From positions 844,729 to 898,159 of the forward strand of contig CM007317.1 of assembly GCA_000333855.2 (NCBI GenBank): a stretch of 53,431 bases of DNA, in the 5' to 3' direction. The position numbers were made by a program, and so were the translations under genes. The notes beneath the pieces are model-generated. The model did not search any database. It worked only from the letters and a program-made list of their open reading frames with translations, and was not told the DNA's origin. Origin of the DNA: Endotrypanum monterogeii (Eukaryota > Euglenozoa > Kinetoplastea > Trypanosomatida > Trypanosomatidae). Positions 21,767 through 33,515 of the stretch are shown here, piece after piece; positions within the stretch are counted from its first letter, which is position 1, and each line of letters opens with the position of its first letter.

Positions 21767-23893
21767 GAGTTCGCGACCCAACTTTAGTTGTACACCGCGA
21801 CGTGGCGTCACACCCACTGCGCTGTGGGTGGTCTAACACACATTATATATATATATATATATATAGATATATATTGGAAGGGATGGTGTGGGTGGAAAGG
21901 GCAAAGGTGTGCAGCGTTCACCTGAGGGAGGGTAGGATAAATGTTTTTCTTTGCTTCCAATATCGGTCCGCTGCCTTAAACCGTTCGCGGGTGGGATTCA
22001 CTTCCAGAGATACCCTTCCTGTGTCTCGCCCGCACACACATGTACGATACATTCTGTCACGTATCTGCACCGTTGTTGAGCCCGTCGGGGGCGCGTACAC
22101 CTATTTTCCTTCCGTGCCGTCCGCATATCTGTTTATCTCCATCCTTTTCCCCACCTTAAAAAAAAAAGAAATGTATGTTTGTGCTGAAAACGGAAAAAAA
22201 AACAGTTTCGGTCAACAAAGCGAGAAAGATATACATACGCAGATTGTTACATCGTAGCCCTCTTTACTTGGTTGATCTTTGCTTCCCTCTTCCCATTTCC
22301 TTCCCTCAACTCTCACCCTCCCCGAAAGCGCTTTCTGTGGTCGTGTCACTCCAAGGCGTTTCGTTTAGGGTATTAACGCGTACACCTTTGAGGGAGAGGC
22401 AATACGCTTCGTCCATTCGGGATGTGGTACTGCAGACCATATTTGACGACAATAGAAGGTTGGGGCTCTGTGGATCTGTTGAGGGGGTGAAAAAAGGTTG
22501 GGGAGAGGATAGAGTAGCACAATGGATGAAAGGATTCACATGAGCACCAAATGTGAGATCTGCTCATTTCCCCCTTTCCTTTTTTTTTGCTTTTGTCATT
22601 GCTATTTCCTTCCTTCCTTCCTTCCCTGTGACGGCCCGAATCGTCATTCGATGTAATCATTGTTTTTTTTTTTTGCCCCACTACTCGCACCGATGACTCG
22701 GCTGTGCGCACTCACTAGCTTCCCATTATCATTATTATGAGTTTAAAATTCTCGTGAGCGAAGAAAAAAAAAAATGGTGGTGGTCTCTCTCACATAGCGG
22801 TTCAATTTATAAAAACACAATTTTTATTTTCCCTTGTGACGCTCGATTTTTTAATTTTTTTTTGTGTGTGCGTGTGCTTCCCACTCTTCGCGTTGGCCTT
22901 ATCTAGGGATGCTTTTGTTCTTGCGTTTGCATCATTGTGATCTTTGCGAAGGGTATTTTCCCTTTTTTTTTGGATGTTAAGTTGCAACTCATCGACTCAT
23001 CGTGAGAAACAATGAAAAGGGGAGGGGGGGGGGGCGTAGGAGGAGACACTATCACACACTGGTGCACATATACCCCCTCGCCCTCTTTTGCACCTTCTCT
23101 TTCACAGGTTAAATCTGCATGCTCGTGGTTTATGCCTCTTTTACTGCCTGGCGACATAGCTGTGGTGACTGACAAGTCTTCGATGTCTTTGAGACCTCTC
23201 TTATTCTATTCCGTTTTCGTTTTTTTGTTTGTTTTACTTGAACTCTCTAGCACACTCGCCAACTCTTTACACGCGGTTTTTTATGAATACACTGCAATGG
23301 GTACTTCCCTTTCGTTACTGAGGAAGCGAACGGAAAGGACACGTATACACACCCACACACACTAACAGACATAGAGACAGACAAACAGATACTTGCTGCT
23401 GACAGAATCCTCGCAGGATGATCCTAGGCGGGAGTACATGTGTATGTTAGCGTCTGGTAGCGGTCAGCAGTTGTCGAGGTGTTTCCTATTGTGGGCCCCT
23501 CCTACGCCTGACGTTCTTCTCTCTTCGTGGTGCCTTTGCTTCCCCTTTTTTTTCCTTGTCACGGCATTTGCTGATTGATTTGTGCCTCATGTTTTCCCTC
23601 ACTTCTTGCACTCCTCCTTTGTGCTCCCTCTTATCTTCTCCCCCCTTCCTGCTTCCTTCTCTCACTGCTTTTCTCCGCACACTTTGTTGTCATTATTATT
23701 ATTTTTTCACTGCTCACTTGGCCTCAAAACATAGCGAAGTCCTTGTCCAGCGACGTTGCACCCCATACCCTGTCACATTCACACACATAGTCAAGCCTGG
23801 AAGTACTTCAACTCTAACCAAGTCTCTCCTTTCCAGGTGTGTGTGTGTGTGTGTGTCCTGGAAGGCCTTGTGCTCAAGGTGTGCGGCATAGAC

Positions 23894-26800
23894 ATGTCAT
23901 CTTCGTCCACTGCCGCCATTGCTGATGGCGTTGCGGGTGCTTCAGGGAATCGCAGGTGTCCTCGCAGCGATGCAACTTGTGACGGGAGAGACCCCCGACA
24001 CCTTGTGTCGTACACACGGACCACCGAGTTTTATTTTGAGCCGATAACAGAGGTATGGCTGCGCTCATCTCGTCTGGCGCCATGACACGCATCAGATGAT
24101 TCAAGTTTGTCTAGTCCGGGCACACCGTGTAACAGTCTTCGCAATCACCATGCTTCTATTTCCCCTTCATTGAAGCTCCAGCAAATATCGACCCAATCCT
24201 GTCTGAGCTCCGCGGACACAATTGAGTCTGTGACGCTTCGAGCACTCACCAAGACGGGTGGTGGATTATCGGCCACCAAAGCAGCGAGGCAACGATTACA
24301 CAGCGACAGGACGGATCGACAAGGGCACCTCTTGCTACGAGGAGAACACACGAGCATGTTGTTGTGGTAACAAACGCAGTCATCATTCTTCTCCCCAAGA
24401 CTGCAGAGGACCCGAGATATGTTGGTACTCTAGCGCCTCGACTACTGTGACGACGAAATCCAACACACAGGAGCAATGCTTTGAAGTTATGAGGGGAAAG
24501 GTATGGACTGGGTGGCACTCCCCTTGCACGCGAGGTGGTGGTGCGAAATATTCCGATGTGCTCACTTGGGAAGCGCGTTCCCCGGCTGCGCCGTCAGCGA
24601 ACACGGCATCTCACTGTTCACCTTCATGCAGTGGGGAGAAGTGAAGCCGCCAAGGAGCAGTGTGCTCGGCAACTACCGCACACGTGCACCAGCAGACATC
24701 CACTTCGAGGAAGCAGGTGCGACAGGCCCCACTCTCTTGCAACGCTAACGTTTTGCATGCCAACATTTTTGTTAGTCCTTCCTCTTCTTCACTACTGAGT
24801 GCTCTTCACACGCCCAGTGAGAGCGTCTCCCTGTTCGCCAGTGGAGACACCCGGGAGTGCGCCTGGTCTGCCTTTGCGCAATTGATTGCAGCAGTCAGCC
24901 CTCCTTCGATCAGGCCGCATGCCCGATGGGCAGCTTCATCTAAATCCTTGCAGGACTTCTCAATGACAACGCGACCGATGCCCTCGCTCCAGAGAAATGA
25001 ACCAATGCCATCGGTGAAGCTGGGGGGCGTACAACGTCGCCATGTCGTCCGTCAAACCCCATGGCTGGCGCGACGATCAACCCCCTTGTGTCGACATACA
25101 ACGAGTGGCAGTTGGAGCAGCTGGTTCATCGTCGTGTCGAGGCTCTGCTGCTGAGGGACGAATACTTCTGTGGCAATGCTTTTGCGATTCCTGCAACAAG
25201 CGTCTCCGAGATCGAGACGGACGACGTTGGGGTCTGGCGCCCCAACGTGTTGCCTTTACAGGAGGGAAAATAGTCTCAACAGGGACTGTTGCTTCGCGTC
25301 GGTCACACCACCTTCTTCACATCATTTCCTGCCGACGAGCTCGCGGACTGTCTTTGATGCTGGATCGTTGCCAAAAATGAGGTAAGATATCTCTGTGGGC
25401 TATGTCAGACTCACAGGCCCAATGTAGTGACCCGTATGACCATCACATGGAACACTCCTCTTCATTGCCCCTCCGCGTCGGAAGAGGTCCGCTGCGGCAG
25501 TGAATTCGCATCGCCGACGCCTGCTGCCTCACCCAAGAAGAAGAGGTGGGTGTTGGTACGTTGTCGTTGCAGGGTGCAGGTATAGACCCACCCCGAAAAA
25601 AATGGGTGAGGAGCGCGAGGCTGCTCGAGAGATGAAAATGAGGCATCATAATCACCTCCGAGGTGACCCTCCTTACACTGGGGATGGTGGGGGCGTTGCT
25701 GAAGGCTATTTGATGCGTGAACACTCGGCTCATCTTCTCTTGCCGACATCGTGCAAGGACAAACGCAGGCTCTGTTTCATGAAACCCCTTGCATCTCAGC
25801 GGCGCCAAGTATCCCCCCCCCCCCCCCCCCCCAACTTGGTGTCCTTTTTTGAGTCAGCGCAGCTCTGTGCCCGTGAGAGGCCATGACGCAGCTGAAAGGG
25901 AGCACCAGCCAGAGAGATTTTCCCTGTCGACCTCGCTCTCTCGCCTTGAGCTTTTGCCGGCTTGTCTGTCTGGATGCCGTGAAAGGGCTGATGGTTTTTT
26001 TCTGCGAGGTCGCACCAGCAGGTACACGGCAAGTGCATCACTACGAGGTAGTGTATGACGTGCTCAGCTGTGAGGAAAGAATTAAGACATTGTCTCATGC
26101 TGCCGGGAATGGTTTTGGACAGAAGGACTCCGTTGAGAGCCTCCCTCGCGTGGCTCCAGTCCACGAGGCGAAGTCATCAGTGCTCTCGCCGACTGCGAAG
26201 GAATAAATCACCCCATCGCAGACAGTGCGGACAGCGTCGCCGTCATCAGGAAAAGTTTACGACGAGCAGCTCACTCGCCTACGCAGGCTCAAGGAGGAGG
26301 ATCAGCGACTCCTGCTCACAGGCAACTGCCCACCACCGCCCACTTTCCAGCGGTGGATTGAGCGGTATGTTGACGAGCGTAAATGCTTTTGCGCGGCTTC
26401 CGGGGTTGTTTTGCGGTCGTTGGCACTCCCTGCATTAGCGCCGGACGACCTTGTCACGCCTTCTTTCCCGGGGTGCAAATCATCCCCTCTTCTTCAACCT
26501 GACCAGGTTGACAGTACAGGTGCTGTTATTGCAACCAGTGATACTGCGCTCGTGCACATCTTTGCAACAATTTCAGAGAGGGAGAAAAAAAAAAACGTAT
26601 TCAGTCTCCGGCGAGTGTTATGGGTGTCGATCAAACCAATGGGTCGATTCTGTGCTCTGTCGGCACTTGCGCCATTGATAGACAATGGGGGCTGCAGGCC
26701 TTGTAGCGTGGCTGCGGTGAAACAATTTTCGAGCGACTACAGCAACTGCGTGGCTTCTCACTGGAGGTGGGGCGACGTGTCGGCTACATCATCGCTTTCG

Positions 26801-27157
26801 TTCCCAGAGATGGAGAACGATTCTGGCACGGCTCCTCCACAGGCGCCAGATCCCCAATTTCTAAGCATGGGTCACAGTGCCTAGGATCGAAGCTAATCAT
26901 CGCTGTCTTCGTCGGCGGTATCGTCGCTGTGCCCATCATGGGCGCCGACTGGCGCCGATCAAATCGAGGTGAAGAAAACGGTTGAGCTCTCACCCAGTTC
27001 GCCGAGGTCCGTGACAACCGACTCCTGTTCCTCTCGCATGATTACACACCCGACGGAGGCATCGTATCGCGCTCCTGCTGATAGTGAGAGGAAAGAGGGG
27101 AATGAACTCATGGACGGGTTTATCGATGGGTTTCTGCAGATCGTGGAGGCAAAATAG
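23894..27157 (+). pseudogene. Decayed large protein-coding gene, identity unknown
   Basis: A 3.26 kb stretch that is GC-rich like the real genes but broken. An ATG at 23894 (MSSSSTAAIADG) and a stop at 27155-27157 (ending GFLQIVEAK) lie in the same frame, 1087 codons apart. Most coding-like segments also lie in that frame: 23894-24367, about 24500-24745, 25061-25270, about 25883-26600 and 26969-27154. It is cut by in-frame stops at 24083, 24368, 24431, 24482, 24746, 25271 and 26204. Other pieces look coding in other frames (about 24352-24447, 24770-25060 and 26767-26985), which implies compensating indels. Homopolymers sit near some breaks, namely 20 C at 25813-25832 and 10 A near 26584. No family is recognised. 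No intact copy is in the window. Sequencing error alone is unlikely because neighbouring genes are intact. Confidence 0.72.
25813..25832. repeat. Poly-C run inside the decayed gene
   Basis: Twenty consecutive C bases between coding-like segments; a likely site of slippage and frame loss. Confidence 0.95.
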
Positions 27158-28994
27158 TTCCGCCCCACCCTTTCCGTCCTCGCTTTCTCTCATAAGCACA
27201 CTTGATGCTTCTGTTCTTCAAAGAAAGTTTGTTCCGCTCATGGTGATCCCTCCTGCTGCTGGTTCTCCTCGTCTTGTCCCTCCAGGCGAGTGAGGCATAA
27301 TGAGAAGCTGTTTCTTTACGACTTCTCTTATTTATGTGTGATGTACGCCGCGTGGATTACATAGGAAGACATCAGGTGTACGAACAGCTTTCAGACTTTG
27401 CGCTGTTGACAAAAGATTTATGTATAAGTTTTAATTATCATTTTAAAAATACTAAAAAATAATTGACGATTCTTAGATCTCCTTTTGCCTTTTTCTCTCT
27501 TGGTTGCATCTCTGTGTGTGTGTGTGTGTGTGCTTTGTAACTGCAGCTATACTCGGTGGTGTTCGTGTTCCCGTCTTTTTTTTTTGCTCCGCGACACACC
27601 GGATGTCGGCTTCATCTCTTCCAGTGCCCTTGTCATTCTTTCTCTCCCTCTACTGGTCTTTTGCGTTTATACATGTATGCATCGTAATCGACTGAAAAGA
27701 AGCATCTGCCTCTCTTATTCATCGATATTTACCCCCCCCCCCCCACACACATACACAGAGACAGGCTCGTGGAAAACCCGCTAAAATTGGAATGCGGCAA
27801 CAGCTTCAAAAAGGAAGTCTCCTGTTTTGATTTCCCTTTTCTATTCTACGCGCAGGAAGATGGACATTTTCAGTATAGCCGAAATGTGTGCACGTGAGGA
27901 AAAGAAGTTGCACAACAGATGCGCGTGTTATTGTTGCCTCTTTTTTTTTCTTTTTTTTTTGCTTTCAGCATTACACATTTCCCCTCTTTTTCTCCCATTG
28001 GTTACAGTTTTTATTGCGTATACACGACTGAGGTTGTCGATGGGAAGCGTTTAGCTTGCTGCGCTAGGATTTTTAAATCATGTCTTCTTCACGTCGCAAC
28101 TCGACTTCATCCAGTATCCTTCCCCCCCCCCCCCCATGGTTAGACTTGTCTTCGCTTGCTTGGCACCCGAGTTGGTGGAAGACTACGTCAAAAGGCTTTA
28201 TGCGCATCTTGTGCAGTTCCTTTAAAAAAAAAATATTCCTTTTTTTACTATTCATTCTACTGTAGCCAGCTGCCTTCGCGGTGGTGGGACAAACATTCGT
28301 ATACCTCACACAAAACATATCTTGCTTCCCCATCACCAGCCCGTATAAAAAAATATATATATATATATTTCGCTTTGTTGAGTTTCTCACTCTTGCGTTG
28401 GACCACCTACAGGAGAACATAGTTGCAGGTGTAGGACGAAGCTTTTCGCATCACGAGCTCGTGGATACAACTGACGGCGGCTGGGCTCGAGCATTCGCGC
28501 GGCTGGACGATCAGACCTTCGGTGCGATTGACTCGCGCGCGAGCGGACCGTGTATCACCCACAGCCATGCGAAGCCACCTTCATGTGCAGGCCGATGGGA
28601 GCAAGCACACTATCCCGGCTTCATGGTTCTTCACGCCTTCTCTTTATGACTACCTCACTTCTTTCTATCCCCCCTCTCAATCACCCACTACTCATCGCCG
28701 AAGTGTCTTAAAAAGTACTTCGTTTGTTACAGGTCATCGACACACGCACACACACACACCCTAAAAAAGAAGTGAATAGGGGAATCGGTTTTCATTTAAC
28801 ATTCCTATGGTTGCACTTATTGTGCGTCCCCATCCTTGTCACCGGTCGTCGTGCTTTCCCTCTCTTGGTGTGCGTAGGCGTACGTGTCTGTGATTATTAT
28901 GGTTGGTTGCTCCTGCCCCGAAGTTTCTCAGCGAGTTGGTCTGAAGCGCAGGTGGGGATAGAGTGTCGGTGAGAAGGGTGCCTCAGTCACCCCA
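27158..28994. other. Spacer between decayed gene and next intact gene
   Basis: Mostly AT-rich, with (TG)n near 27513-27532 and poly-C near 27731-27744. Two GC-richer patches at 28080-28230 and 28430-28650 look weakly coding and are listed separately. A pyrimidine tract with several AGs before 28995 presumably serves the next gene. Confidence 0.5.
28080..28650 (+). pseudogene. Possible remnant of a second decayed gene
   Basis: An ATG at 28080 opens MSSSRRNSTSSS, then a 14-base C run. After the run, the coding-like frame (MVRLVFACLAPELVEDYVKR) is one base out of phase with it and stops after about 30 codons. A second patch, up to 28649, reads FVEFLTLALDHLQENIV and then GWARAFARLDDQTFGAID before a stop. 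Both are GC-richer than the surrounding spacer. No family is recognised and the two patches may be unrelated. The evidence is weak. Confidence 0.25.
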
Positions 28995-30371
28995 ATGCTC
29001 ACATTTCGTAGTTCTTGGGTACATCTTACGGTACTGTCTGCGCGTGGTTGTGGGTCGAGGCCCGCGCTGTACAGGTGCAGTTTTCTGAGAGGCGGTGTTG
29101 GTTCAAAGACGACTCGCGTTATGAGGACTCCTCTGGGACTGAGCTGTTATCACCCATGTGTGGGCGAGCATCGTTACATACACACTTCACGTAAGGATCC
29201 GGAATATGCCGCTCCTCAAGCAGGGCCGAAGGCAGTCACTGATGCGCTTCTCTCTCAGTGGAGTCGGCGCAGTAAAACCGGGTCAACTGGCATTTCTCAT
29301 CTAGGAGGTGCTGGCCATGATGGATTGACCTACTCTGCAGATCCAGAGGCTGTTACGGGTTTGTCGCCCGCTGTCACGGCCTCCGGTCGTCACGTGGCGG
29401 ATACTTCTGCAGGCGATCCAGCTTGTTTGTCTTCAGCTGCACCCGAAGCCGCGGCGGTGTCGCCACCATCTGTTGAGGATTTTTTAGCCGGTGTGGATGA
29501 GGCAAACACACATGTTTCTGCTTCTTTCCCCATGAATCCTCTCGATGAAGAGGTGGTCGATTCGCACAGGGACGATCTGCGGCACGACATGGCACTGCCT
29601 CAGTGGGCGGGCGTCTCCGCCTCTGCGGCTTTCGCGTGTTCGGGGAGAGATGCACTCGACGACGCTTGCAGCCTTTTTCGTTCGCCCAATACGTCTACAA
29701 CTTCTATGGGTGAGACCGCGCTCCTCGAGGCGGTGCTGCAAGAGCAACCTTTGGAGGGGCTTGGTAGCCATGTAGGGGATTCATCGGAGGAAGGTTACGA
29801 CGAGGTGGACGGCGCGGCGATGTTGAGTTGTGGGGCAGACTCAAACGATTTTTATTCCAGTCCCTTCAATGACGCACTCGACTATTCTGCCGAGTTGAAG
29901 CGCCATGCGCATGTGGGGGTAGGTGTCGACGACGTCAACATCGAGCTGGACGCCAAGAGTGAGCCCATCGAGGACGCCGTAGATGAGGAAGAGTCGATGG
30001 AATCTGTGCTGGAGGAGGAGTCGGATCGCATGTATCGTGCTGCCTTGGAGAGCATGGCCCGGGAAAAGGGAAGCGCGAGTGAGGGAGGTGCGGGTCGCTC
30101 TTCGTTCGGTGACTATACCTTTTTCCCTCCAAGCGCTGTGGCTGCGGCGGTGGAGTCTCTGTCGTCGAGTGCTAGTACCAGTACCGGCAATGCGACTTCA
30201 TCATTTCTGCCCTCTGATCGCTACAACAGTGATGCCTCAGCATTGGCCATAGAGTTCGATGATGATGCGGCGCGAAGGGCAGAGATCGAGTCTGTGGGCG
30301 ATGACATGACGACATCAGAGTCAGCTGCCGTTGTCTCCAACAAAACAAGGGCGGAGAAGGGGGGCTGGTAA
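28995..30371 (+). CDS. Probable mitochondrial acidic protein, function unknown
   Basis: A 458-residue protein that I do not recognise. The first 60 residues contain many Arg, Ser and hydrophobic residues and no acidic residue (MLTFRSSWVHLTVLSARG and onward), which fits a mitochondrial presequence. The remainder is the opposite: rich in Asp, Glu, Ser and Ala. A notable acidic helix-like patch is near residues 325-350 (DAVDEEESMESVLEEESD). Most of the chain looks disordered and there is no membrane segment. The next two genes also encode proteins with mitochondrial-type N-termini, but trypanosomatid gene order does not imply shared function. The start is the first ATG of the frame. Confidence 0.8.
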   Translation: MLTFRSSWVHLTVLSARGCGSRPALYRCSFLRGGVGSKTTRVMRTPLGLSCYHPCVGEHRYIHTSRKDPEYAAPQAGPKAVTDALLSQWSRRSKTGSTGISHLGGAGHDGLTYSADPEAVTGLSPAVTASGRHVADTSAGDPACLSSAAPEAAAVSPPSVEDFLAGVDEANTHVSASFPMNPLDEEVVDSHRDDLRHDMALPQWAGVSASAAFACSGRDALDDACSLFRSPNTSTTSMGETALLEAVLQEQPLEGLGSHVGDSSEEGYDEVDGAAMLSCGADSNDFYSSPFNDALDYSAELKRHAHVGVGVDDVNIELDAKSEPIEDAVDEEESMESVLEEESDRMYRAALESMAREKGSASEGGAGRSSFGDYTFFPPSAVAAAVESLSSSASTSTGNATSSFLPSDRYNSDASALAIEFDDDAARRAEIESVGDDMTTSESAAVVSNKTRAEKGGW

Positions 30372-31854
30372 GAGGGATTCTCGTTGATGGCGAGTATGAA
30401 GTTCTACTAGGAAGGAAATTCATTGAGGGAAGGGCGAGTTGTTATGCCCGCACACATGTGAGTCAGGATTATCATGGATCACGTGGCATCACTCATCCGC
30501 AAGTTTGCGGGCAGCGGCAGTGTTGCCTAACTACTCGCTTTGCTTTCTTTGTTATTCACTGAGCTACTCTTTACCATTGGTCTGCGACGGCCAGCACTCA
30601 CACATCATTCCCCAAATATTGGGTGTAGAGGGAAGGCTCACAGGTCTGCAGCGCATTTGATTGATTGATGTACCCGTTGTTTCATCATCGCTGAAGATAT
30701 TTTTCGGCCCCTTTTCCGTGTGTGTGAATGGATCTGTGTGTGTGTGTCTCTCTCTCGGTCTCTAGCGGTGTCAGCGAGTCTACGTGTGTGGGGTCTGACT
30801 CTAGTCAAGGCGTCTCCAGGAAGGTCAGCAGCATGTTGACCCCTCCCCCCGTGGCCTCCTCCTCCTTTTCCCCTTGTCGTCCTTCCACGATTTACAATCT
30901 TTTCTTTGTGTTGTATTGCTTTATTTTTTTTTTTTTTGTAGACAGCTCGCAGATCAGACACACACACACACACACACACACAAAATCCAGCTTTTGGAGA
31001 TTTTTTTTATATAGCAGAAGTCTCTGCTATCACATTTTCGGTTTCACGGCTTGCCAGTTTTTTTTTTTTTACATGCAACTTCTGTGCGTGTAGCGGTGTG
31101 TTGCCCTCGTGCGATGCTCGCCTCCGCGAGACTCTGCGCACACGGTAGGGAGGTGGAGGGGCGCGCAGCGCTCGGAATTCGACTAGTGGTCGAATGGGAT
31201 GGGGTAGTAGGTCCAAGAAAGAATGCTGGGTGTGCGTATGGGTCGGCGACTTCTGTAGTGTCGCAATAGTGGACATGTTGAATTGACTTTTGTTTTATTG
31301 AGCGAGATGAGCTCGTCCTAATGTTCTTCGCGCCAACCCTTCATCCCTTTTCTTACCTCTACTTTTTCTCCATTAAAATCTGTTGGCTGGCTGGCAGGCT
31401 TTCTCATTCTGTGAAGCTCTTGTTTGCCTTCTTCACTATTTTTATCCACTCACTTCTTCTTAACAGCGATACAAACACCTACATTTTCTTTTCTTGCCTC
31501 TCCTGCTGCTTTAGTGCTTACATTTTGTATGCTCGTGTGCGTGTGTGTCTGTGTACTTCTTTCCGTATAAACTCTCTGCAATAGAAGTCCCTTGGCTGCC
31601 TTTCTTTTTTTTTTTTGCCCTATTCTGCCATCATGGGTTTCGTAGCCTCCGTCCTATTCCCCATTCGTGAGATTTGTTATTCTTTTTCGTGAAGGATCTT
31701 TTTTCACCTCGCACTCGAACCAAAAATAATAGTAATAATAATAAAAAAAGAGAAGTGCGATTTTTCTGCCGTTTATTCATTTGATAGGCGAGCGGGGGGG
31801 GGGAGGGGGGAGAAGAAAGGGGTCAGTTACGAAGTGCATGACCGAGTGCGCTTC
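30372..31854. other. Spacer
   Basis: Contains (TG)n near 30717-30750, a (CA)n tract at about 30958-30982, poly-T runs, an (AAT)n run at 31724-31743 and a G-rich run near 31794-31817. A T-rich tract followed by AG at 31786-31787 is a plausible spliced-leader acceptor for the gene at 31855. No gene is supported. Confidence 0.5.
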
Positions 31855-32748
31855 ATGCTCCGCCACGCGTTCGGCAAAGCCCCTGTGGGGAAGGCATCCT
31901 CTCTCACCTTTGTGCGAATGTGTTTAACAGGAACCCATTATTCCAGCAAGCGGATTTCTGTCTCATACTGGAATGCGGCGCCACACATCCAGGGCGTGGC
32001 AGTTCTTGCCTTTCCCACAGTTCGTCGCTGGGCTTCGGGTAGCGAAGCGGTTGATCTGCATTCAAAAAGAGATACGCTGCAGATGTCCAGATACGTTTTG
32101 CACACCTCTGCAGCCAGTACTGCACCGGCCATAGAGAAGGCATCTGATACTGCAAAGGTAGAGTCCACAGGCGACGCGTGTGTAACGAACCCCCACACGA
32201 GCGACAGCGCTGCTGCACCAGATCAGATGTCTAGTGCCACGAGCGCGGCCGCCCCTGCAGACGTGCAATGCACTCAGGAAAACGGTGGTGATGGTGTTCG
32301 GAAAAGCAGCAGCGATGTAGAAACCACGACGGGAATGGCAACCACATGCCAGCCTGGCGTGCTAGGTCGTGCTTGGTGTATTTTCAAAAGCGAAAGCTCA
32401 GATTTCTTTATATTTTATTTTCCCTTTTACATGGGTACCTTCCTGTTCTTCTACTTTGTCTTCTCGATGGGGCTGGTGCACAAGGAAAGCGCTTTCGATT
32501 ATGTGCTCTCTTGGATGGGCGATAGAGTCGACCGTGCCAAGCTGCAGGCTCGCATCGCCACGTGGGACACGTGGGTTAACCTGGGATTCGCTGTTGCTGT
32601 CAACGAGCTGATCGAGGTAGCCCGCCTCCCTGTAGTTTTTCTCCTCTACTATATCACGAGGCCGTACTCGAATTATTTTGCTCGATGGCTTGCCGGGCTC
32701 TGGCGTCGCGTACGGCGAGTGAAGTCGACCGATGGTCTAAAAAATTAG
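31855..32748 (+). CDS. DUF1279/FAM210-like mitochondrial membrane protein, first copy
   Basis: A 297-residue protein. The frame is open from 31834, but its first ATG is at 31855 (MLRHAFGKAPVGKASS), 68 bases after a candidate acceptor AG. The N-terminal 90 residues are basic and hydroxylated, like a mitochondrial presequence; a low-complexity linker follows. Residues about 180-290 carry two membrane segments, one aromatic-rich (FFIFYFPFYMGTFLFFYFVF) and one in WVNLGFAVAVNELIEVARLP. The second helix, ending in R-x-P and later R-P, resembles the DUF1279 domain of FAM210A/B. FAM210 proteins are mitochondrial membrane proteins linked to mitochondrial translation. The assignment is by pattern only. 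The same block recurs in the gene at 33516, so the two are tandem paralogues. Confidence 0.8.
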   Translation: MLRHAFGKAPVGKASSLTFVRMCLTGTHYSSKRISVSYWNAAPHIQGVAVLAFPTVRRWASGSEAVDLHSKRDTLQMSRYVLHTSAASTAPAIEKASDTAKVESTGDACVTNPHTSDSAAAPDQMSSATSAAAPADVQCTQENGGDGVRKSSSDVETTTGMATTCQPGVLGRAWCIFKSESSDFFIFYFPFYMGTFLFFYFVFSMGLVHKESAFDYVLSWMGDRVDRAKLQARIATWDTWVNLGFAVAVNELIEVARLPVVFLLYYITRPYSNYFARWLAGLWRRVRRVKSTDGLKN

Positions 32749-33515
32749 AAAAAAAGTGATCGGCTAACAGGGAGATAATCGACCTGCAACTGGCCTCGAT
32801 ATGATTTTCAGCGCCAAGGCCTTTGTGTTTGTGAGCTTGGAGGGGTGGGGCGCTGGCGGCTCGATATACGCCAAGTGGAAAGCACAACTGTCAGTTCATG
32901 AGTGCAATTATGGGTAGACAGGCGCTGGAGGAGAGTGGTCGGGTGGCGTGGTGGAGGTGTGCCGCTGCATTGACCCTCTGCATGAGGTGATGTGGTGTTT
33001 TTTTTTCACAAGGATTTCACTGAATCAAAAGGGAGAGGTGTATGTCAATGGACGACAAGTACTTCACGCAAACGAAAAAAATAAAATACAGCCGTTGCTG
33101 AAGTAAGGTAAATCCAAGGGCTTTTCCCCGCGGTGGGTGGTGATGCTGTTGCTGATGGTCGAGAAGACGGGCGCGCGAGTGAAGACTTCTAATTTTTTTT
33201 TTCCCGTGTATCCGTCTCCTTGCCCATGCCGTCGTCTTTTTTTTTACCTTTCTATCTGGCCGGTTTTTTCACCATCAAAAAACAAAAAAAATGTGCTTCT
33301 GGAGTTACCAAAGCATCCAATCGACGTTCTGCACTTGACTCCCTGTGTTTCCTATTATTGCACTCACCCGATCTTTTCTGCCTCGATAGGCACGGGAAGG
33401 CCCCCTCCCCCTCCCCCTCCCACCTTTACCACCGTCACCAACTTCTTCTTCTCTCACTCCTCCCTCGGCTAATCCCAAGGTCCTCTCAAACGTTTTTTTT
33501 TTAAATCTGCAGGCG
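32749..33515. other. Spacer between the paralogues
   Basis: Contains T runs, A runs and a C/T-rich stretch at about 33400-33475. Two candidate acceptors are visible: AG near 33478-33479 after the C/T-rich stretch, and AG at 33511-33512 after a T run, only 3 bases before the next ATG. Confidence 0.5.

Larger units (their letters stand above)
18234..23893. other. 5.7 kb gene-free spacer with assembly gap
   Basis: No coding-like frame is seen on either strand. The spacer is AT-rich with poly-T runs, several (TA)n tracts (18627-18645, 19585-19617, 20005-20036, 21370-21398, 21844-21866), (TTA)n near 18715-18733, (CA)n near 21241-21270 and a run of N. It precedes a decayed gene, so it may include a former neighbour's UTRs. 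A 122-codon frame at 22175-22543 was considered and not accepted. Confidence 0.55.

Noticed and set aside
22175..22543. 122-codon + strand frame with a coding-like last 50 residues
   Set aside because: The first half is translated homopolymer and spacer, no clear splice acceptor precedes it, and no family resemblance is seen.
18234..23893. Possible strand-switch region or degenerate retroposon in the long spacer
   Set aside because: Genes on both sides point the same way, and I could not identify a SIDER/ingi signature or a tRNA-type internal promoter by eye.
31114..31269. 51-codon GC-rich + strand frame
   Set aside because: Short, no family resemblance, and equally open in a neighbouring frame.
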